64,000 bases of DNA from Candidatus Pantoea edessiphila (GTDB lineage Bacteria; Pseudomonadota; Gammaproteobacteria; Enterobacterales; Enterobacteriaceae). A program made the position numbers and the translations under genes. The notes under the pieces are model-generated. The model saw only the letters and a program-made list of their open reading frames with translations. It had not been told where the DNA came from and did no database searches. The stretch is from contig NZ_PDKT01000001.1 in NCBI RefSeq assembly GCF_002933315.1, positions 1 to 64,000 of the forward strand, written 5' to 3'. Numbering within the stretch: position 1 is the first letter of the stretch; every line of letters begins with the position of its first letter. This document shows positions 51,337 to 62,310 of the stretch, piece by piece.

Positions 51337-52560
51337 ATGAATGTTTTGGAAATAATAGTTCCTGATCTGCCTGAATCAGTTATTGATGCTTCAATATCAC
51401 TTTGGCATAAAAAACCAGGTGATAAAATCAATGTGGATGAAGTATTAGTAGAAATTGAAACTGACAAAGTTATAATAGAAATTCCAGCAATTGCTAACGG
51501 AATATTAGAAAAAATTGTAGAGGATAAAGGTTCAACTGTAAAATCAAATCAGGTTATTGGTCTTATAAAAAAAATAGAAAGTTCCAATAATAATTATGAT
51601 TATAAAGATCATCAAAAAGATGAAATTATTGATCAACAAAAAGAAAAAAAAAATAATATAGTTAATTTCAAAGATGATGTAAAAAAAGAAAAAAATGATA
51701 CATTAAGTCCATCAACTCGTAGATTGATTGCAGAACATGATTTAAATATTTCAGATGTAAAGAATAGTAATTTTAATAAAAATATAAATGAATTAAAAAA
51801 TATATTACAAAATCAACTAAAAGATAAAAAAACAAAAATTCAACATTATACAAATAATGATCGTGTTGAAAAGCGTGTTCCAATGACACGTTTACGTAAA
51901 CGTATTGCAGAAAGATTAATAGATGCAAAAAATAATACTGCGATGTTAACAACATTTAATGAAGTAAATATGCAGCCAATAATAAATATTCGTAAACAAT
52001 ATGGCGATTTTTTTGAAAAAACTCATGGAGTTCGCTTAGGTTTTATGTCTTTTTATGTTAAAGCTGTCGTAGAATCATTAAAAAAATATCCAGAAATTAA
52101 TGCTTTTATTGATGGTAATGATATAATTTATCACAATTATTTTGATATTAATATTGCTATATCAACATCTAGAGGATTAGTAACACCAGTTATAAATGAT
52201 ATTAATTTTATGAGTGTGGCTGATATTGAAAAAAAAATAATAGAATTAGCAGCCAAAGGTCAGAATGGTAAATTAAAGGTACAAGAACTAACTGGTGGTA
52301 ATTTTACCATTACTAATGGTGGAGTATTTGGGTCATTAATGTCTACACCTATCATCAATCCACCACAAAGCGCAATTCTTGGTATACATGCTATTAAAGA
52401 TAGACCTATGGCAGTAAAAGGTGAAATTATGATATTACCAATGAGTTATTTAGCTTTATCTTATGATCATCGTTTGGTTGATGGTCGTGAATCTGTTGGT
52501 TTTCTTGTTAAAATTAAAGAGTTATTGGAAAATCCAATACGTTTATTATTAGAAATATAA
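51337..52560 (+). CDS. sucB: 2-oxoglutarate dehydrogenase E2 (succinyltransferase)
   Basis: Core of the complex. N-terminal lipoyl domain with the modified lysine in [10 protein letters not shown] (Lys44), then a linker, a subunit-binding domain ([14 protein letters not shown]), and the catalytic domain ending with the HxxxD motif in [11 protein letters not shown]. 407 residues (E. coli 405). The linker, Ala/Pro-rich in relatives, has become Lys/Asp/Asn-rich (about residues 85-125) and is encoded with a run of ten A at 51644-51653. It is the local target of LipB/LipA. Confidence 0.96.
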   Translation: MNVLEIIVPDLPESVIDASISLWHKKPGDKINVDEVLVEIETDKVIIEIPAIANGILEKIVEDKGSTVKSNQVIGLIKKIESSNNNYDYKDHQKDEIIDQQKEKKNNIVNFKDDVKKEKNDTLSPSTRRLIAEHDLNISDVKNSNFNKNINELKNILQNQLKDKKTKIQHYTNNDRVEKRVPMTRLRKRIAERLIDAKNNTAMLTTFNEVNMQPIINIRKQYGDFFEKTHGVRLGFMSFYVKAVVESLKKYPEINAFIDGNDIIYHNYFDINIAISTSRGLVTPVINDINFMSVADIEKKIIELAAKGQNGKLKVQELTGGNFTITNGGVFGSLMSTPIINPPQSAILGIHAIKDRPMAVKGEIMILPMSYLALSYDHRLVDGRESVGFLVKIKELLENPIRLLLEI

Positions 52561-52574
52561 ATGGATATAATATA

Positions 52575-53741
52575 ATGAATTTACATGAATACCAATCTAA
52601 GTATTTACTTGCAAAATATGATATACCAGTACCAAAAGGTTATATATGTTATGATTTAGCTGAAGCAGAAGAAGCATATTCTAAAATAAAGAGTAGTTTA
52701 TTTGTACTTAAGTGCCAAGTACACGCTGGCGGTCGTGGTAAAGCTGGTGGTATAAAAATAGCAAACAAAAAAAAAGATATTAGTGATTTTTTTAAAAAAT
52801 GGTATGGCAAATATCTTGTGACTTACCAGACAGATATTTGTGGACAATTAGTAAATAAAATTTTAATTGAAGAGAACACTGATATAAATACAGAACTTTA
52901 TTTAAGTGCTATTGTAGATCGTGAAACTTATCGTGTAGTTTTCATAGCTTCTGTTAAGGGTGGTATTGAAATAGAACAAACAGCAAAAAAAACACCTAAT
53001 GTTATTCATACAATAAAACTTGATCCTATTACTGGTCCACAACAATACCAAGGCCGTGAATTAGCATTCAAATTAGGATTAATAGGAAAACAAGTCAGTC
53101 AATTTATTAAAATATTTATGAAATTGTCCATTATGTTTGTAGAAAATGATTTTAAATTACTTGAGATTAATCCTTTAGTAATTAATAAACAAGGTGATTT
53201 AATTTGCTTAGATAGTAAATTGTCTATTGATAGTAATGCTTTATTTCGTCATCCAGAATTAAGCAAAATGTATGATATTAGTCAAGAAGATCAGAAGGAA
53301 GCAAATGCGATCCAAAATGAATTAAATTATGTATCACTGGACGGTAATATAGGTTGCATTGTTAATGGTGCAGGTTTAGCAATGGGTACTATGGACATAA
53401 TTAAATATTATGGTGGGAAACCAGCTAATTTTCTTGATGTTGGTGGTAGCGTAACAAACGAAGGTGTTATTGAAGCTTTTAAAATCATGCTATCAGATAG
53501 TAATATTAAATCTATTCTTATTAATATTTTTGGAGGTATTGTACGTTGTGATTTAATAGCTAACGGTATTATTATTGCAATAACCAAATTAAATATAAAA
53601 TTACCAATTATAATAAGACTAGAAGGTAATAATGCTGAATTAGGAAAACAAATTTTGATAAATAGTGGATTAAATGTTTTTATTGTTAATGAGTTAACGC
53701 AAGCAGTAAAATTAGCTGTTAGTTCTGCGGAGAATAAATAA
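52575..53741 (+). CDS. sucC: Succinyl-CoA ligase beta subunit
   Basis: ATP-grasp subunit; makes ATP from succinyl-CoA with Suc[12 protein letters not shown] (nucleotide-binding) near residue 50, [10 protein letters not shown], and [13 protein letters not shown] in the C-terminal domain. 388 residues, as E. coli. Shares one base with sucD (TAATG). Confidence 0.96.
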   Translation: MNLHEYQSKYLLAKYDIPVPKGYICYDLAEAEEAYSKIKSSLFVLKCQVHAGGRGKAGGIKIANKKKDISDFFKKWYGKYLVTYQTDICGQLVNKILIEENTDINTELYLSAIVDRETYRVVFIASVKGGIEIEQTAKKTPNVIHTIKLDPITGPQQYQGRELAFKLGLIGKQVSQFIKIFMKLSIMFVENDFKLLEINPLVINKQGDLICLDSKLSIDSNALFRHPELSKMYDISQEDQKEANAIQNELNYVSLDGNIGCIVNGAGLAMGTMDIIKYYGGKPANFLDVGGSVTNEGVIEAFKIMLSDSNIKSILINIFGGIVRCDLIANGIIIAITKLNIKLPIIIRLEGNNAELGKQILINSGLNVFIVNELTQAVKLAVSSAENK

Positions 53742-54619
53742 TGTCTATTCTAGTTGACAGATTTACTAAAGTTATTTGTCAAGGTTTTACTGGAGTACAA
53801 GGTACTTTCCATTCCAAACAAGCATTGGATTATGGGACAAAATTAGTTGGTGGGGTTACTCCAGGAAAAGGTGGTACTGTACATTTAGGTTTACCTGTAT
53901 TTAATACAGTCAAAGAAGCTGTTGAATGTACCGGTGCAACTACGAGCGTAATATATGTTCCCGTAATGTTTTGTAAAGATAGCATTCTTGAAGCCATAGA
54001 TGCAGGTATAAAATTAATTGTTACAATCACAGAAGGTATTCCAGTTTTAGATATGTTATTAATAAAAACAAAATTAGATTTAACAGGTGTACGTATGATT
54101 GGTCCAAATTGCCCTGGTATCATCACTCCTGGTGAATGTAAAATTGGTATAATGCCCGGTTATATTCATAAATCTGGTTGTGTTGGTGTTATATCTCGTT
54201 CTGGCACTTTAACATATGAAGCAGTTCAACAAATTACTAATTTAGGATACGGTCAATCTACTTGCGTAGGAATTGGAGGTGATCCTATTCCCGGATCTGA
54301 CTTTGTTGATATATTAAAACTATTTCAGGATGATTTGCAAACTAAAGTAATTGTAATGATCGGTGAGATTGGCGGTGTAGCTGAAGAAAAAGCAGCTGTT
54401 TTTATTAAAAAATATATTACAAAACCTGTTGTAAGTTATATAGCTGGATTGACTGCTCCACAAGGTAAACGAATGGGACATGCCGGTGCAATTATTTCAA
54501 ATGGTAAAGGTACTGCAGATAAAAAAATATCTCTACTTCAAGAAGCAGGGGTAAAAATAGCACTGAAATTAACAGATATTGGTAAAGTAGTAAAATCTAT
54601 TTTACTACAAGATATATAA
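53741..54619 (+). CDS. sucD: Succinyl-CoA ligase alpha subunit
   Basis: Carries the phosphohistidine, visible in MGHAGAIIS near residue 247, and the CoA-binding N-terminal Rossmann fold. 292 residues (E. coli 289). Its ATG overlaps the sucC TAA by one base. Last gene of the sdhCDAB-sucABCD string; the cyd and tol-pal genes that follow in E. coli are missing, and nadA comes 61 bases later. Confidence 0.96.
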   Translation: MSILVDRFTKVICQGFTGVQGTFHSKQALDYGTKLVGGVTPGKGGTVHLGLPVFNTVKEAVECTGATTSVIYVPVMFCKDSILEAIDAGIKLIVTITEGIPVLDMLLIKTKLDLTGVRMIGPNCPGIITPGECKIGIMPGYIHKSGCVGVISRSGTLTYEAVQQITNLGYGQSTCVGIGGDPIPGSDFVDILKLFQDDLQTKVIVMIGEIGGVAEEKAAVFIKKYITKPVVSYIAGLTAPQGKRMGHAGAIISNGKGTADKKISLLQEAGVKIALKLTDIGKVVKSILLQDI

Positions 54620-54680
54620 TTTATTTATTTTAACTTGTTAATTAAAAATTATATTTATTAGTTAACAAATTGAGTGCTTT

Positions 54681-55748
54681 ATGAAAAGTATTAAATTTGA
54701 TTCTGAAAATTTAACTTATCCTATTTTAATGAGTAAACCTTCTATATTAAGTGACGAAGCAAAAGAATTTTATTTAAATAAAATCAAGGTGCTTTTAAAA
54801 TCTAGAAATGCGGTAATAATAGCTCATTATTACACTAATCCTGAAATTCAAAGATTAGCAGAAAATACAGGTGGATGTGTTTCTGATTCACTTGAGATGG
54901 CTAGATTTGGTAGTAACTATCCAGCTACAACTTTATTGGTTGCAGGTGTACGTTTTATGGGAGAAACAGCTAAAATTCTTAGTCCAGAAAAAAACGTAAT
55001 TATGCCTACTTTAAAAGCAGAGTGTTCCTTAGATCTTAGTTGTCCAATTAAAGAATTTAATGCTTTTTGCGATAATCATCCAGATCGCACTGTAGTGGTT
55101 TATGCTAATACTTCAGCAGCAGTTAAAGCTCGTGCTGATTGGGTTGTTACTTCGAGTATTGCAGTTGAATTAATTGAATATCTTGATTACTTGGGAAAAA
55201 AAATTATTTGGGCACCAGACCGTAATTTGGGTAGCTATATTAAACACAAATCAAAAGCTGATATAATCAATTGGAATGGTACTTGTATTGTACATAATGA
55301 ATTCAAAATTCGTGCATTAAAAAAGATGAAAACTGTATATCCTGATGCTGCCATTATAGTTCATCCAGAATCTCCAAAATCAATAATTAAAATAGCAGAT
55401 GTAGTTGGTTCCACTAGTCAATTAATTAAAGCAGTAAAAGATTTACCTAACAAGAAAGTAATAGTTGCCACTGATCGAGCTATTTTTTATAAAATGCAAC
55501 AAATAGTTCCGAATAAAGAGCTTTTAGAAGCACCTACTGCAGGTGAAGGTGCAACTTGTCGAAGTTGTGCTCATTGTCCATGGATGGAAATGAATAGCCT
55601 TAAAACAATTTATGATAGCCTTGAATTTGGAGGCTCTCAACATGAAATTAATATTGATAATGACTTAGGTAAGGCAGCATTAGTACCACTTAATCGTATG
55701 CTAGATTTTGCAAAAAAACTTAAATATAAAGTGAAAGGAAATATTTAA
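54681..55748 (+). CDS. nadA: Quinolinate synthase A
   Basis: [4Fe-4S] enzyme condensing iminoaspartate and dihydroxyacetone phosphate to quinolinate, the precursor of NAD. Cluster cysteines in [16 protein letters not shown] and [13 protein letters not shown]. 355 residues (E. coli 347). Needs NadB, not in this window. The substrate DHAP is handled by TpiA here. Convergent with gpmA, only 25 bases apart. Confidence 0.95.
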   Translation: MKSIKFDSENLTYPILMSKPSILSDEAKEFYLNKIKVLLKSRNAVIIAHYYTNPEIQRLAENTGGCVSDSLEMARFGSNYPATTLLVAGVRFMGETAKILSPEKNVIMPTLKAECSLDLSCPIKEFNAFCDNHPDRTVVVYANTSAAVKARADWVVTSSIAVELIEYLDYLGKKIIWAPDRNLGSYIKHKSKADIINWNGTCIVHNEFKIRALKKMKTVYPDAAIIVHPESPKSIIKIADVVGSTSQLIKAVKDLPNKKVIVATDRAIFYKMQQIVPNKELLEAPTAGEGATCRSCAHCPWMEMNSLKTIYDSLEFGGSQHEINIDNDLGKAALVPLNRMLDFAKKLKYKVKGNI

Positions 55749-55773
55749 TTTTATTGTATTTATACACAAAGAA

Positions 55774-56472
55774 TTATTTTAAGTAATATCTTTTTGATAT
55801 TTTTAAATCATTTTTAAATTCATATATTAATGGTTTTCCAGTTGGAATGTTTATTTTCATGATGTCTTTTTCATTAATATTATCTAGATTCATTATTAAT
55901 GCCCGTAATGAATTACCATGTGCAACTATAATTAATTTATTACCTTGTTTTATTAAGGGAAAAATATTTTTATTCCAATAAGGAATAACTCTATTAACAG
56001 TTGATTCTAAACTTTCACTTAAAGGTAGTTGTTCATACTTCAAAAAAGAATATCTAAAATCATGTCCTGGAAATCGATAATCGCTAGGCGTAATTTTTGG
56101 TGGAAATATTTCAAAACTGCGCCTCCATTGATTGACTTGCTCTTCTCCATATTTATTAATAGTTTCTTTTTTATTTAATCCTTGTAAAGCACCATAGTGA
56201 CGTTCATTAAGACACCAAGATTTATATACTGGAATCCAAACTTGATCAAGTTGATCTAAAACATACCATAAGGTATGAATAGCTCTCTTTAGCATAGACG
56301 TATAAGCAAAATCAAATAAAAAACCTGCTTTTTTTAATGTATTAGAAGCCTTTTTAGCTTCAATGCGACCTCTAGCAGATAAATCTATATCTGTCCATCC
56401 AGTAAAACGATTTTTCATATTCCACTGACTTTCACCATGTCTTAATAAAACCAATTTTACTATCTTACTCAT
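55774..56472 (-). CDS. gpmA: 2,3-bisphosphoglycerate-dependent phosphoglycerate mutase
   Basis: Interconverts 3- and 2-phosphoglycerate. RHGESQWN near residue 10 holds the phosphohistidine, [12 protein letters not shown] and AHGNSLRA hold the other active-site residues. 232 residues, 18 fewer than E. coli: the protein stops right after KRYYLK and lacks the mobile C-terminal tail that folds over the active site. The stop is 25 bases from nadA. AAGGAG precedes the ATG. Confidence 0.94.
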   Translation of the reverse strand: MSKIVKLVLLRHGESQWNMKNRFTGWTDIDLSARGRIEAKKASNTLKKAGFLFDFAYTSMLKRAIHTLWYVLDQLDQVWIPVYKSWCLNERHYGALQGLNKKETINKYGEEQVNQWRRSFEIFPPKITPSDYRFPGHDFRYSFLKYEQLPLSESLESTVNRVIPYWNKNIFPLIKQGNKLIIVAHGNSLRALIMNLDNINEKDIMKINIPTGKPLIYEFKNDLKISKRYYLK

Positions 56473-56696
56473 ATAATTCTCCTTGATTTATATTATTTTA
56501 TTTCATATAAAAGATTTTATTAATACTATTAATAAAAAATTAATTAATCGATAATATAAAATGTATTTTTCAGAAAAAATTAACATGTTTAATATAATTA
56601 ATAAAATAAAATAATCGAAATAACAGTTAATTATTATTAATTGTTTAAAATAAACATTATTTATTCTATTCTAAATAACTTATCCTATTTTGAAAA

Positions 56697-57989
56697 TTAA
56701 TTTATAAAATTTAGAGGATTTTCAATTGCTAGACTGATAGATTGAGTTAATTTTTTTAATTCATGTTGTTTAATGATGTATGGTGGTACTAAATAAATTA
56801 ATTTACCGAAAGGACGTATCCAAACACCTTGTTCAACGAAAAACTTTTGAATCGCTTCAATATTGATTAGTTTGTAGGTTTCAACTACACCAATAGCTCC
56901 CAATATGCGAACATCTGATATCTGTCTCAATTTTTTTAATGGTAATAAATATTTACTTAATTTTTTTTCAATATTATTGACTTGTTTAATCCATTTATTA
57001 TTTTGTAGTATATTGATATTTTCTAAAGCTACAGCACAAGCTATAGGATTTCCCATAAAAGTTGGTCCGTGCATAAAACAATTTGCTTTGCTATTGCTAA
57101 TAGTATGCGCTATTTCATGTGTAGTAATAGTAGCTGCAAGGGTCATAGTACCACCAGTAAGCGCTTTTCCTAAACACAAAATATCTGGTTCAATCTTTGC
57201 ATGCTCAAAAGCAAATAATTTACCAGTTCTGCCAAAACCAGTCGCTATTTCATCAACAATTAGTATTATTCCATATTTGTCACAGTATTCACGAACTAAT
57301 TTTAGATATTTAGGATGATAAATGCGCATTCCACCAGCTCCTTGAAGTATTGGCTCAATAATCACTGCAGCTATTTCTTTATAATTTTGTTCCATGATAT
57401 ACGCAAAATCATTAAAATCATTTATATCCCAATTGTCATAGAAACCACATGTTGGGGCTTCCGCAAAATAATTATTATTTAAATATCCTTGCCATAAATT
57501 ATGCATGGAATTTTGTGGATCACATATAGACATTGCAGCGAAAGTATCTCCATGATAACTGTATTTAATAGCCAAAAATTTTTGACGATTTTCACTCCGT
57601 CCTAACCAATATTGTAGAGCCATTTTTATCGATACTTCTATTGATACTGAACCAGAATCAGATAAAAAGACACAATCTAAAGATAAAGGAGTAATCTCTA
57701 TAAGTTTACGACATAATGAAATTGCTGAAGGGTGAGTAATACCACCAAACATTATATGTGACATTTTTTTTATTTGTTTTTTTATTGCATAGTTAAGACG
57801 TGGATGATTATAACCATGGATTGCTGCTAGCCAAGATGACATGCCATCAATCAATTGTTTTCCATCATATAATTCTAATTTACATCCTTTAGCCTTTACT
57901 ACTTGATAACAAAGTAAAGGTTCTTTCATTGAAGAATAAGGATGCCAAATATGTTTGCGATCAAATTCATAATCATTTTCTATTAACAT
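56697..57989 (-). CDS. bioA: Adenosylmethionine-8-amino-7-oxononanoate aminotransferase
   Basis: PLP aminotransferase making 7,8-diaminopelargonate with SAM as amino donor. The PLP lysine is in LGKALTGGT (near residue 273); HIWHPYSSM at residues 13-21 is the BioA hallmark. 430 residues (E. coli 429). Divergent from bioBFCD across 83 bases, the classical bio arrangement. The ribosome site is weak. Confidence 0.95.
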   Translation of the reverse strand: MLIENDYEFDRKHIWHPYSSMKEPLLCYQVVKAKGCKLELYDGKQLIDGMSSWLAAIHGYNHPRLNYAIKKQIKKMSHIMFGGITHPSAISLCRKLIEITPLSLDCVFLSDSGSVSIEVSIKMALQYWLGRSENRQKFLAIKYSYHGDTFAAMSICDPQNSMHNLWQGYLNNNYFAEAPTCGFYDNWDINDFNDFAYIMEQNYKEIAAVIIEPILQGAGGMRIYHPKYLKLVREYCDKYGIILIVDEIATGFGRTGKLFAFEHAKIEPDILCLGKALTGGTMTLAATITTHEIAHTISNSKANCFMHGPTFMGNPIACAVALENINILQNNKWIKQVNNIEKKLSKYLLPLKKLRQISDVRILGAIGVVETYKLINIEAIQKFFVEQGVWIRPFGKLIYLVPPYIIKQHELKKLTQSISLAIENPLNFIN

Positions 57990-58072
57990 TAGCTATAGAC
58001 CAAAAAAATAATTAGTTTGTTAGTATAACCAAATTATTTGCTAAATTATAATTTTTAATTGCTGGAGTAAAC
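57990..58072. promoter_or_regulatory. Divergent bioA/bioB control region
   Basis: In E. coli this spacer carries the BirA operator. Here a TATAAT at 58047-58052 can serve as the bioB -10 box, and GTATAACCAAAT (58023-58034) resembles the left half of the E. coli operator. The mirrored right half cannot be found. I infer a decayed operator and a still-active promoter. Confidence 0.35.
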
Positions 58073-59083
58073 ATGACAAAACATTGGACAATTAAACATG
58101 CGGAAACTCTTCTCAATGAACCTTTCATTGAATTAATGTTCAAGGCACAACAAGTACATCGTAAATATTTTAATCCTCTTGTTATACAAAAAAGCACATT
58201 ACTATCAATTAAAACTGGTAATTGTCCAGAAGATTGCAAATATTGTGCTCAAAGTGCAAGATATAAAACAGGTTTAAAAACTCAAGGTTTAATGCAGATA
58301 GATGAAATCTTAATTAATGCACATAAAGCTAAAGCTAATGGTTCTAGTCGTTTCTGTATGGGAGCTGCTTGGAAACATCCTCAAGATCGTGATATGCCTT
58401 ATTTAGAAAATATAATAAAAGAAATAAAAGCTATGGGTATGGAAACTTGTATGACTCTTGGTCATTTATCTGATTCACAAGCAAAAAGATTAGCCAAAGC
58501 AGGACTTGATTTCTATAATCATAACCTTGATACTTCACCGGAATTTTATAACAAAATTACGACCACAAGGAATTATCAGCAAAGGTTAGATACATTAAAT
58601 AATGTTCGTAATTCAGGAATTAAAGTTTGCTCTGGAGGCATATTAGGATTAGGAGAGACGATAAAAGATCGTGCAAGTCTGTTAGTACAATTAGCAAATT
58701 TACCAAAACCACCAGAAAGCATACCTATTAACATGTTAGTTAAAATAAAAGGAACACCTCTAGAAAACAACGAGATTATAGAACCATTTGAATTTATTAA
58801 AACTATTGCTGTAACTAGAATCATGATACCAGCATCACATATTCGTTTATCAGCTGGACGTAATCAAATGAGTGAACAGACTCAAGCAATGTGTTTTATG
58901 GCAGGAGCTAACTCAATATTTTATGGTTGTAAATTACTTACAACTTCTAATTCTGCAGAAGATAAAGATATTATTTTATTTCTTAAACTAGGACTTAAAT
59001 TAGAAAATAACCAAAAAAATAATGAAAGTTCTATACCAAATGAAATATTACCTAATGAACAATTCTATGATGCGACATTATAA
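58073..59083 (+). CDS. bioB: Biotin synthase
   Basis: Radical-SAM enzyme inserting sulfur into dethiobiotin, the last step. SAM-cluster cysteines in CPEDCKYC (near residues 53-60), with later Cys residues and an Arg for the [2Fe-2S] cluster in the barrel. 336 residues (E. coli 346). GGAG lies eight bases before the ATG. Overlaps bioF by one base. Its reductant, flavodoxin plus Fpr, is encoded in this window. Confidence 0.96.
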   Translation: MTKHWTIKHAETLLNEPFIELMFKAQQVHRKYFNPLVIQKSTLLSIKTGNCPEDCKYCAQSARYKTGLKTQGLMQIDEILINAHKAKANGSSRFCMGAAWKHPQDRDMPYLENIIKEIKAMGMETCMTLGHLSDSQAKRLAKAGLDFYNHNLDTSPEFYNKITTTRNYQQRLDTLNNVRNSGIKVCSGGILGLGETIKDRASLLVQLANLPKPPESIPINMLVKIKGTPLENNEIIEPFEFIKTIAVTRIMIPASHIRLSAGRNQMSEQTQAMCFMAGANSIFYGCKLLTTSNSAEDKDIILFLKLGLKLENNQKNNESSIPNEILPNEQFYDATL

Positions 59084-60234
59084 TGAGTTGGAAATTAAGA
59101 ATAAATGAATATTTGTCTAAACAACGATTTAGTAATAAATGGCGTGAACGTTACATAATAGATAATAATACTACTCGTTTATTGAAAATAGACAAAAAAA
59201 ATTATATTAATTTTTCTAGTAATGATTATCTTGGATTAAATCAACATCCATTAATAATAAATAGCTGGAAAAAAGGTTTATATTTAATGGGTGCAGGTTC
59301 AGGATCTTCTAGCCATATAATTGGTTTTAGTCGTTTCCATGCGGATTTAGAACGGCAACTTGCTACATGGTTAGGTTATCCACGTGCACTATTATTTATT
59401 TCTGGTTTTGATGCTAATCAAGCAGTTATTAATTTACTCGCTAAGAAAAATGATCACATTATAGCAGATAAATTGATTCATGCTTCATTAATTGATGCCG
59501 CATTACGTAGTTCTGCGAAATTACATAGATTTAATCATAATGTAATTGAAAATTTAAATTATTATTTAAAATATTTTTGTAAAGGAGATAAATTAGTAAT
59601 AACTGAAGGTATTTTTAGTATGGATGGTGATAGAGCACCATTAAAAAATATTTATGATAAAACAAAAAAACATAATGGTTGGTTACTAGTAGATGATGCT
59701 CATGGTATTGGTGTTATAGGTAATCAAGGACGTGGAAGTTGTTATTTTAACGAAATAAAACCTGATATCTTAACAATATCATTTAGTAAAGCGTTTGGTA
59801 TTAGTGGTGCTGCTTTATTGTGTGATGAAGATATTGCTAATTATTTTTGGCAGTTCTCAAAAAATTTGACGTATTCAACTTGTATGGCACCTGCTCAAAC
59901 ATTTGCTTTACAAGCTTCTTTAACATTAATTCAGCAAGGAGACTATTTACGTCAACGCCTTAATGAAAATATAAATTATTTTAAACTAGGTATACAGTCA
60001 ACTAATTGGAATTTAATAAGATCGACTAGTGCTATTCAATCATTAATTATAGGCAATAATGATAAAGCTAAAACTATATCTAGTAAATTGGCTAATTCTG
60101 GATGTTGGGTTAATGTAATTAAACCTCCAACAGTACCTACTGGAACTACACGTCTACGTCTTACTTTAACTGCGGCTCACAAATTTGAAGATATAGATAT
60201 TCTATTAGAGGCTTTGCATAATGCTTCAATTTAA
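59083..60234 (+). CDS. bioF: 8-amino-7-oxononanoate synthase
   Basis: PLP enzyme condensing pimeloyl-ACP and alanine. The PLP lysine is in SFSKAFGISG (near residue 236), with DDAHGIG as the PLP-ring Asp/His segment. 383 residues (E. coli 384). Starts on the bioB stop (TAATG) and overlaps bioC by 14 bases, so the operon is tightly coupled. Confidence 0.95.
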   Translation: MSWKLRINEYLSKQRFSNKWRERYIIDNNTTRLLKIDKKNYINFSSNDYLGLNQHPLIINSWKKGLYLMGAGSGSSSHIIGFSRFHADLERQLATWLGYPRALLFISGFDANQAVINLLAKKNDHIIADKLIHASLIDAALRSSAKLHRFNHNVIENLNYYLKYFCKGDKLVITEGIFSMDGDRAPLKNIYDKTKKHNGWLLVDDAHGIGVIGNQGRGSCYFNEIKPDILTISFSKAFGISGAALLCDEDIANYFWQFSKNLTYSTCMAPAQTFALQASLTLIQQGDYLRQRLNENINYFKLGIQSTNWNLIRSTSAIQSLIIGNNDKAKTISSKLANSGCWVNVIKPPTVPTGTTRLRLTLTAAHKFEDIDILLEALHNASI

Positions 60235-60973
60235 TAAACAAGCTATAGCAAAAGCTTTCGACCGAGCTGCAATACACTATGATAGTTATGCAACATTACA
60301 ACGTTTAAGTGGTAATTTATTATTAAAATTAGCCCCCTCTTACTCAGGGAGATTATTATTGGATGCAGGATGCGGTACTGGATGGTATAGTCGTATTTGG
60401 CGTGAACGTGGTAAATATGTAATAGCATTAGATCTTTCTTTACAAATGTTGAAACAAGCTAAAAAGAACAATACAGCACATCATTATATAGTAGGTGATA
60501 TTGATAATTTGCCAATAGCTAAATCTAGTTTAGATATAGTATGGAGTAATTTAGTTGTACAATGGGCTAACGATTTAAGTAAAGTACTAAATCGTTTCAA
60601 TCAAATATTAAAACCGTATGGATGTTTGTTGTTTTCTACACTTAGTGATGGTTCTTTACAAGAATTACACTGTGCTTGGTCATATCTTGATAAACATAAT
60701 CATGCTAATCATTTTCCTAGTAAAAAAGAAATATTCAAAATATGCCAAGAACAACATATAGCATGTCGATCTAAAGTAGTTATTATGCATTTTCCTAATG
60801 TGATTAGTGCCATGCATTCATTAAAAGGTATAGGTGCTACACATATACATAAAGGTCGTAATAGCATTTTATTAACACGTAAAAGATTGGGCAGATTACA
60901 AACTTATTGGCCACGAGATAAATATGGTTTTCGCCTTAGTTATCACTTGATATATGGAGTAGCTAATTTATGA
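60221..60973 (+). CDS. bioC: Malonyl-ACP O-methyltransferase
   Basis: SAM methyltransferase that starts pimeloyl synthesis by masking malonyl-ACP as a methyl ester. SAM loop LLDAGCGTGWYS near residue 46 and VWSNLVVQWAND in the middle match BioC. 250 residues (E. coli 251). Its presence means pimeloyl is made through fatty acid synthesis; an esterase such as BioH would have to be elsewhere. Overlaps bioF by 14 and bioD by four bases. Confidence 0.94.
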   Translation: MLQFNKQAIAKAFDRAAIHYDSYATLQRLSGNLLLKLAPSYSGRLLLDAGCGTGWYSRIWRERGKYVIALDLSLQMLKQAKKNNTAHHYIVGDIDNLPIAKSSLDIVWSNLVVQWANDLSKVLNRFNQILKPYGCLLFSTLSDGSLQELHCAWSYLDKHNHANHFPSKKEIFKICQEQHIACRSKVVIMHFPNVISAMHSLKGIGATHIHKGRNSILLTRKRLGRLQTYWPRDKYGFRLSYHLIYGVANL

Positions 60974-61644
60974 ATTGTTTATTTGTTACTGGTACTGATA
61001 CTGAGGTTGGAAAAACTACATGCAGTAGTTTATTATTGCAAATAGCAAACACATCTGGATATCGTACTGCAGGTTATAAACCAATTGCTTCTGGGTGCAA
61101 TATTACGTTAGAAGGAATTCGTAGTAATGACGCATTAATCTTGCAAAAATATAGTAGCGTAAAATTAAACTACTCACAGGTAAATCCATTATCTTTTGTT
61201 GAAGCAACTGCACCACATATAGTTAGTTCCAAAGAAAACATACCAATATTATTTTCTACATTATCTAATGGATTACTTGAATTAAAAAAAATAGCTAATT
61301 GGATATTAATAGAAGGTGCAGGTGGTTGGTATACACCACTTAGTATACATCAAACTTATGCAGATTGGGTATGTTTAGAAAAAATTCCAGTAATTTTAGT
61401 AGTTGGAATAAGGCTGGGTTGTATTAACCATGCTATTTTAACTATTGATGCAATAAAATTTTGCGGATTAAAATTAGCAGGTTGGATTGCTAATACTATA
61501 AGTCCACCAGATCAATATTATGACGATTATATTGTTAGTTTAAAAAAAATATTACCAGAACCTTGTTTAGGGATAATACCTTATCTTCTATTATCAAATA
61601 AATATAATATTAACTATAGTCATCATATAATTTTACCAAATTAA
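60970..61644 (+). CDS. bioD: Dethiobiotin synthetase
   Basis: Closes the ureido ring using ATP and carbon dioxide. P-loop GTDTEVGKTT at residues 7-16, YKPIASG, and EGAGGWYTPL. 224 residues (E. coli 225). ATGA overlap with bioC. The last gene of bioBFCD; uvrB, its E. coli neighbour, is absent. Confidence 0.95.
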   Translation: MNCLFVTGTDTEVGKTTCSSLLLQIANTSGYRTAGYKPIASGCNITLEGIRSNDALILQKYSSVKLNYSQVNPLSFVEATAPHIVSSKENIPILFSTLSNGLLELKKIANWILIEGAGGWYTPLSIHQTYADWVCLEKIPVILVVGIRLGCINHAILTIDAIKFCGLKLAGWIANTISPPDQYYDDYIVSLKKILPEPCLGIIPYLLLSNKYNINYSHHIILPN

Positions 61645-62063
61645 TTTTTGATAAATGCAAAAATTTTCCGAAATTTATTTTGTTAGCATTTTAGTTAAAT
61701 TACAGTAATGGTATTAAATATCTTGTAAATTTTTTGTCTTTACTTACCAAATTTAGTAAAAAATCTTTTTTAAATGAAATAAGTTTATTTAAACATCATT
61801 GATAATGAAAATATATTTTAAAAGACATAAATATTATTAATTGTATATACTATTATTATGTTATTTACATTAATTATTTTCAATAAATATTAAAGATAAA
61901 CAAAATCTAAAAATTTAATTACTTATATGATACTATGTTAATATCATTTAAAAATTTAAATAAAAAACTGGGCTATTTAATTTCTTTACAAAATGAAAAA
62001 ATATTAAAATTATAACTTTTAATTATCTTAGAATTTGCATGAAATATTTATTGGATGAAATTC
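61645..62063. other. Spacer where uvrB and moaABC are expected
   Basis: About 420 bases between bioD and moaD. In E. coli this interval holds uvrB and moaA, moaB, moaC. Apart from the bioD hairpin nothing is readable: no ORF with homology and no recognisable molybdenum-cofactor riboswitch, which in E. coli sits before moaA. The moaD promoter must lie here. Confidence 0.6.
61653..61691 (+). terminator. Probable terminator of bioBFCD
   Basis: AAATGC (61653-61658) pairs with GCATTT (61686-61691), and AAATTT on both sides of a TCCG loop (61667-61670) makes an inner stem. It starts nine bases after bioD. The T tract after it is broken (TTAGTTAAATT), so the call is tentative. Confidence 0.45.
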
Positions 62064-62309
62064 ATGATTAAAGTATTTTTCTTTGCTCAAATACGAGAAA
62101 TGACAGGAGTTAGTTCGTTAAATGTATTAGAAAAACACGCAGATATAGCTTCATTGATAATATCGTTATCTCAGATAGGTGATAATTGGAAAATAGCATT
62201 TAGCTCTAGTAAGTTATTAGTAGCAGTAAATCATACATTAGTATCTAAAAACCATCCACTCAATTCAGGTGACGAAGTAGCATTTTTTCCACCAGTAACT
62301 GGAGGCTAA
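62064..62309 (+). CDS. moaD: Molybdopterin synthase sulfur carrier subunit
   Basis: Ubiquitin-fold protein carrying sulfur as a C-terminal thiocarboxylate. Ends VAFFPPVTGG with the required Gly-Gly. 81 residues from the ATG at 62064, the exact E. coli length; an earlier in-frame ATG at 62055 lies within the TTGGA ribosome site. One base separates it from moaE. moaA, moaB and moaC are not next to it, unlike E. coli. Confidence 0.94.
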   Translation: MIKVFFFAQIREMTGVSSLNVLEKHADIASLIISLSQIGDNWKIAFSSSKLLVAVNHTLVSKNHPLNSGDEVAFFPPVTGG

Positions 62310-62310
62310 A

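Noticed and set aside
54620-54680. Terminator between sucD and nadA (TTGTTAA / TTAACAA)
   Set aside because: Only seven A/T-rich pairs with a 20-base loop and no uridine tract; expected by chance here.
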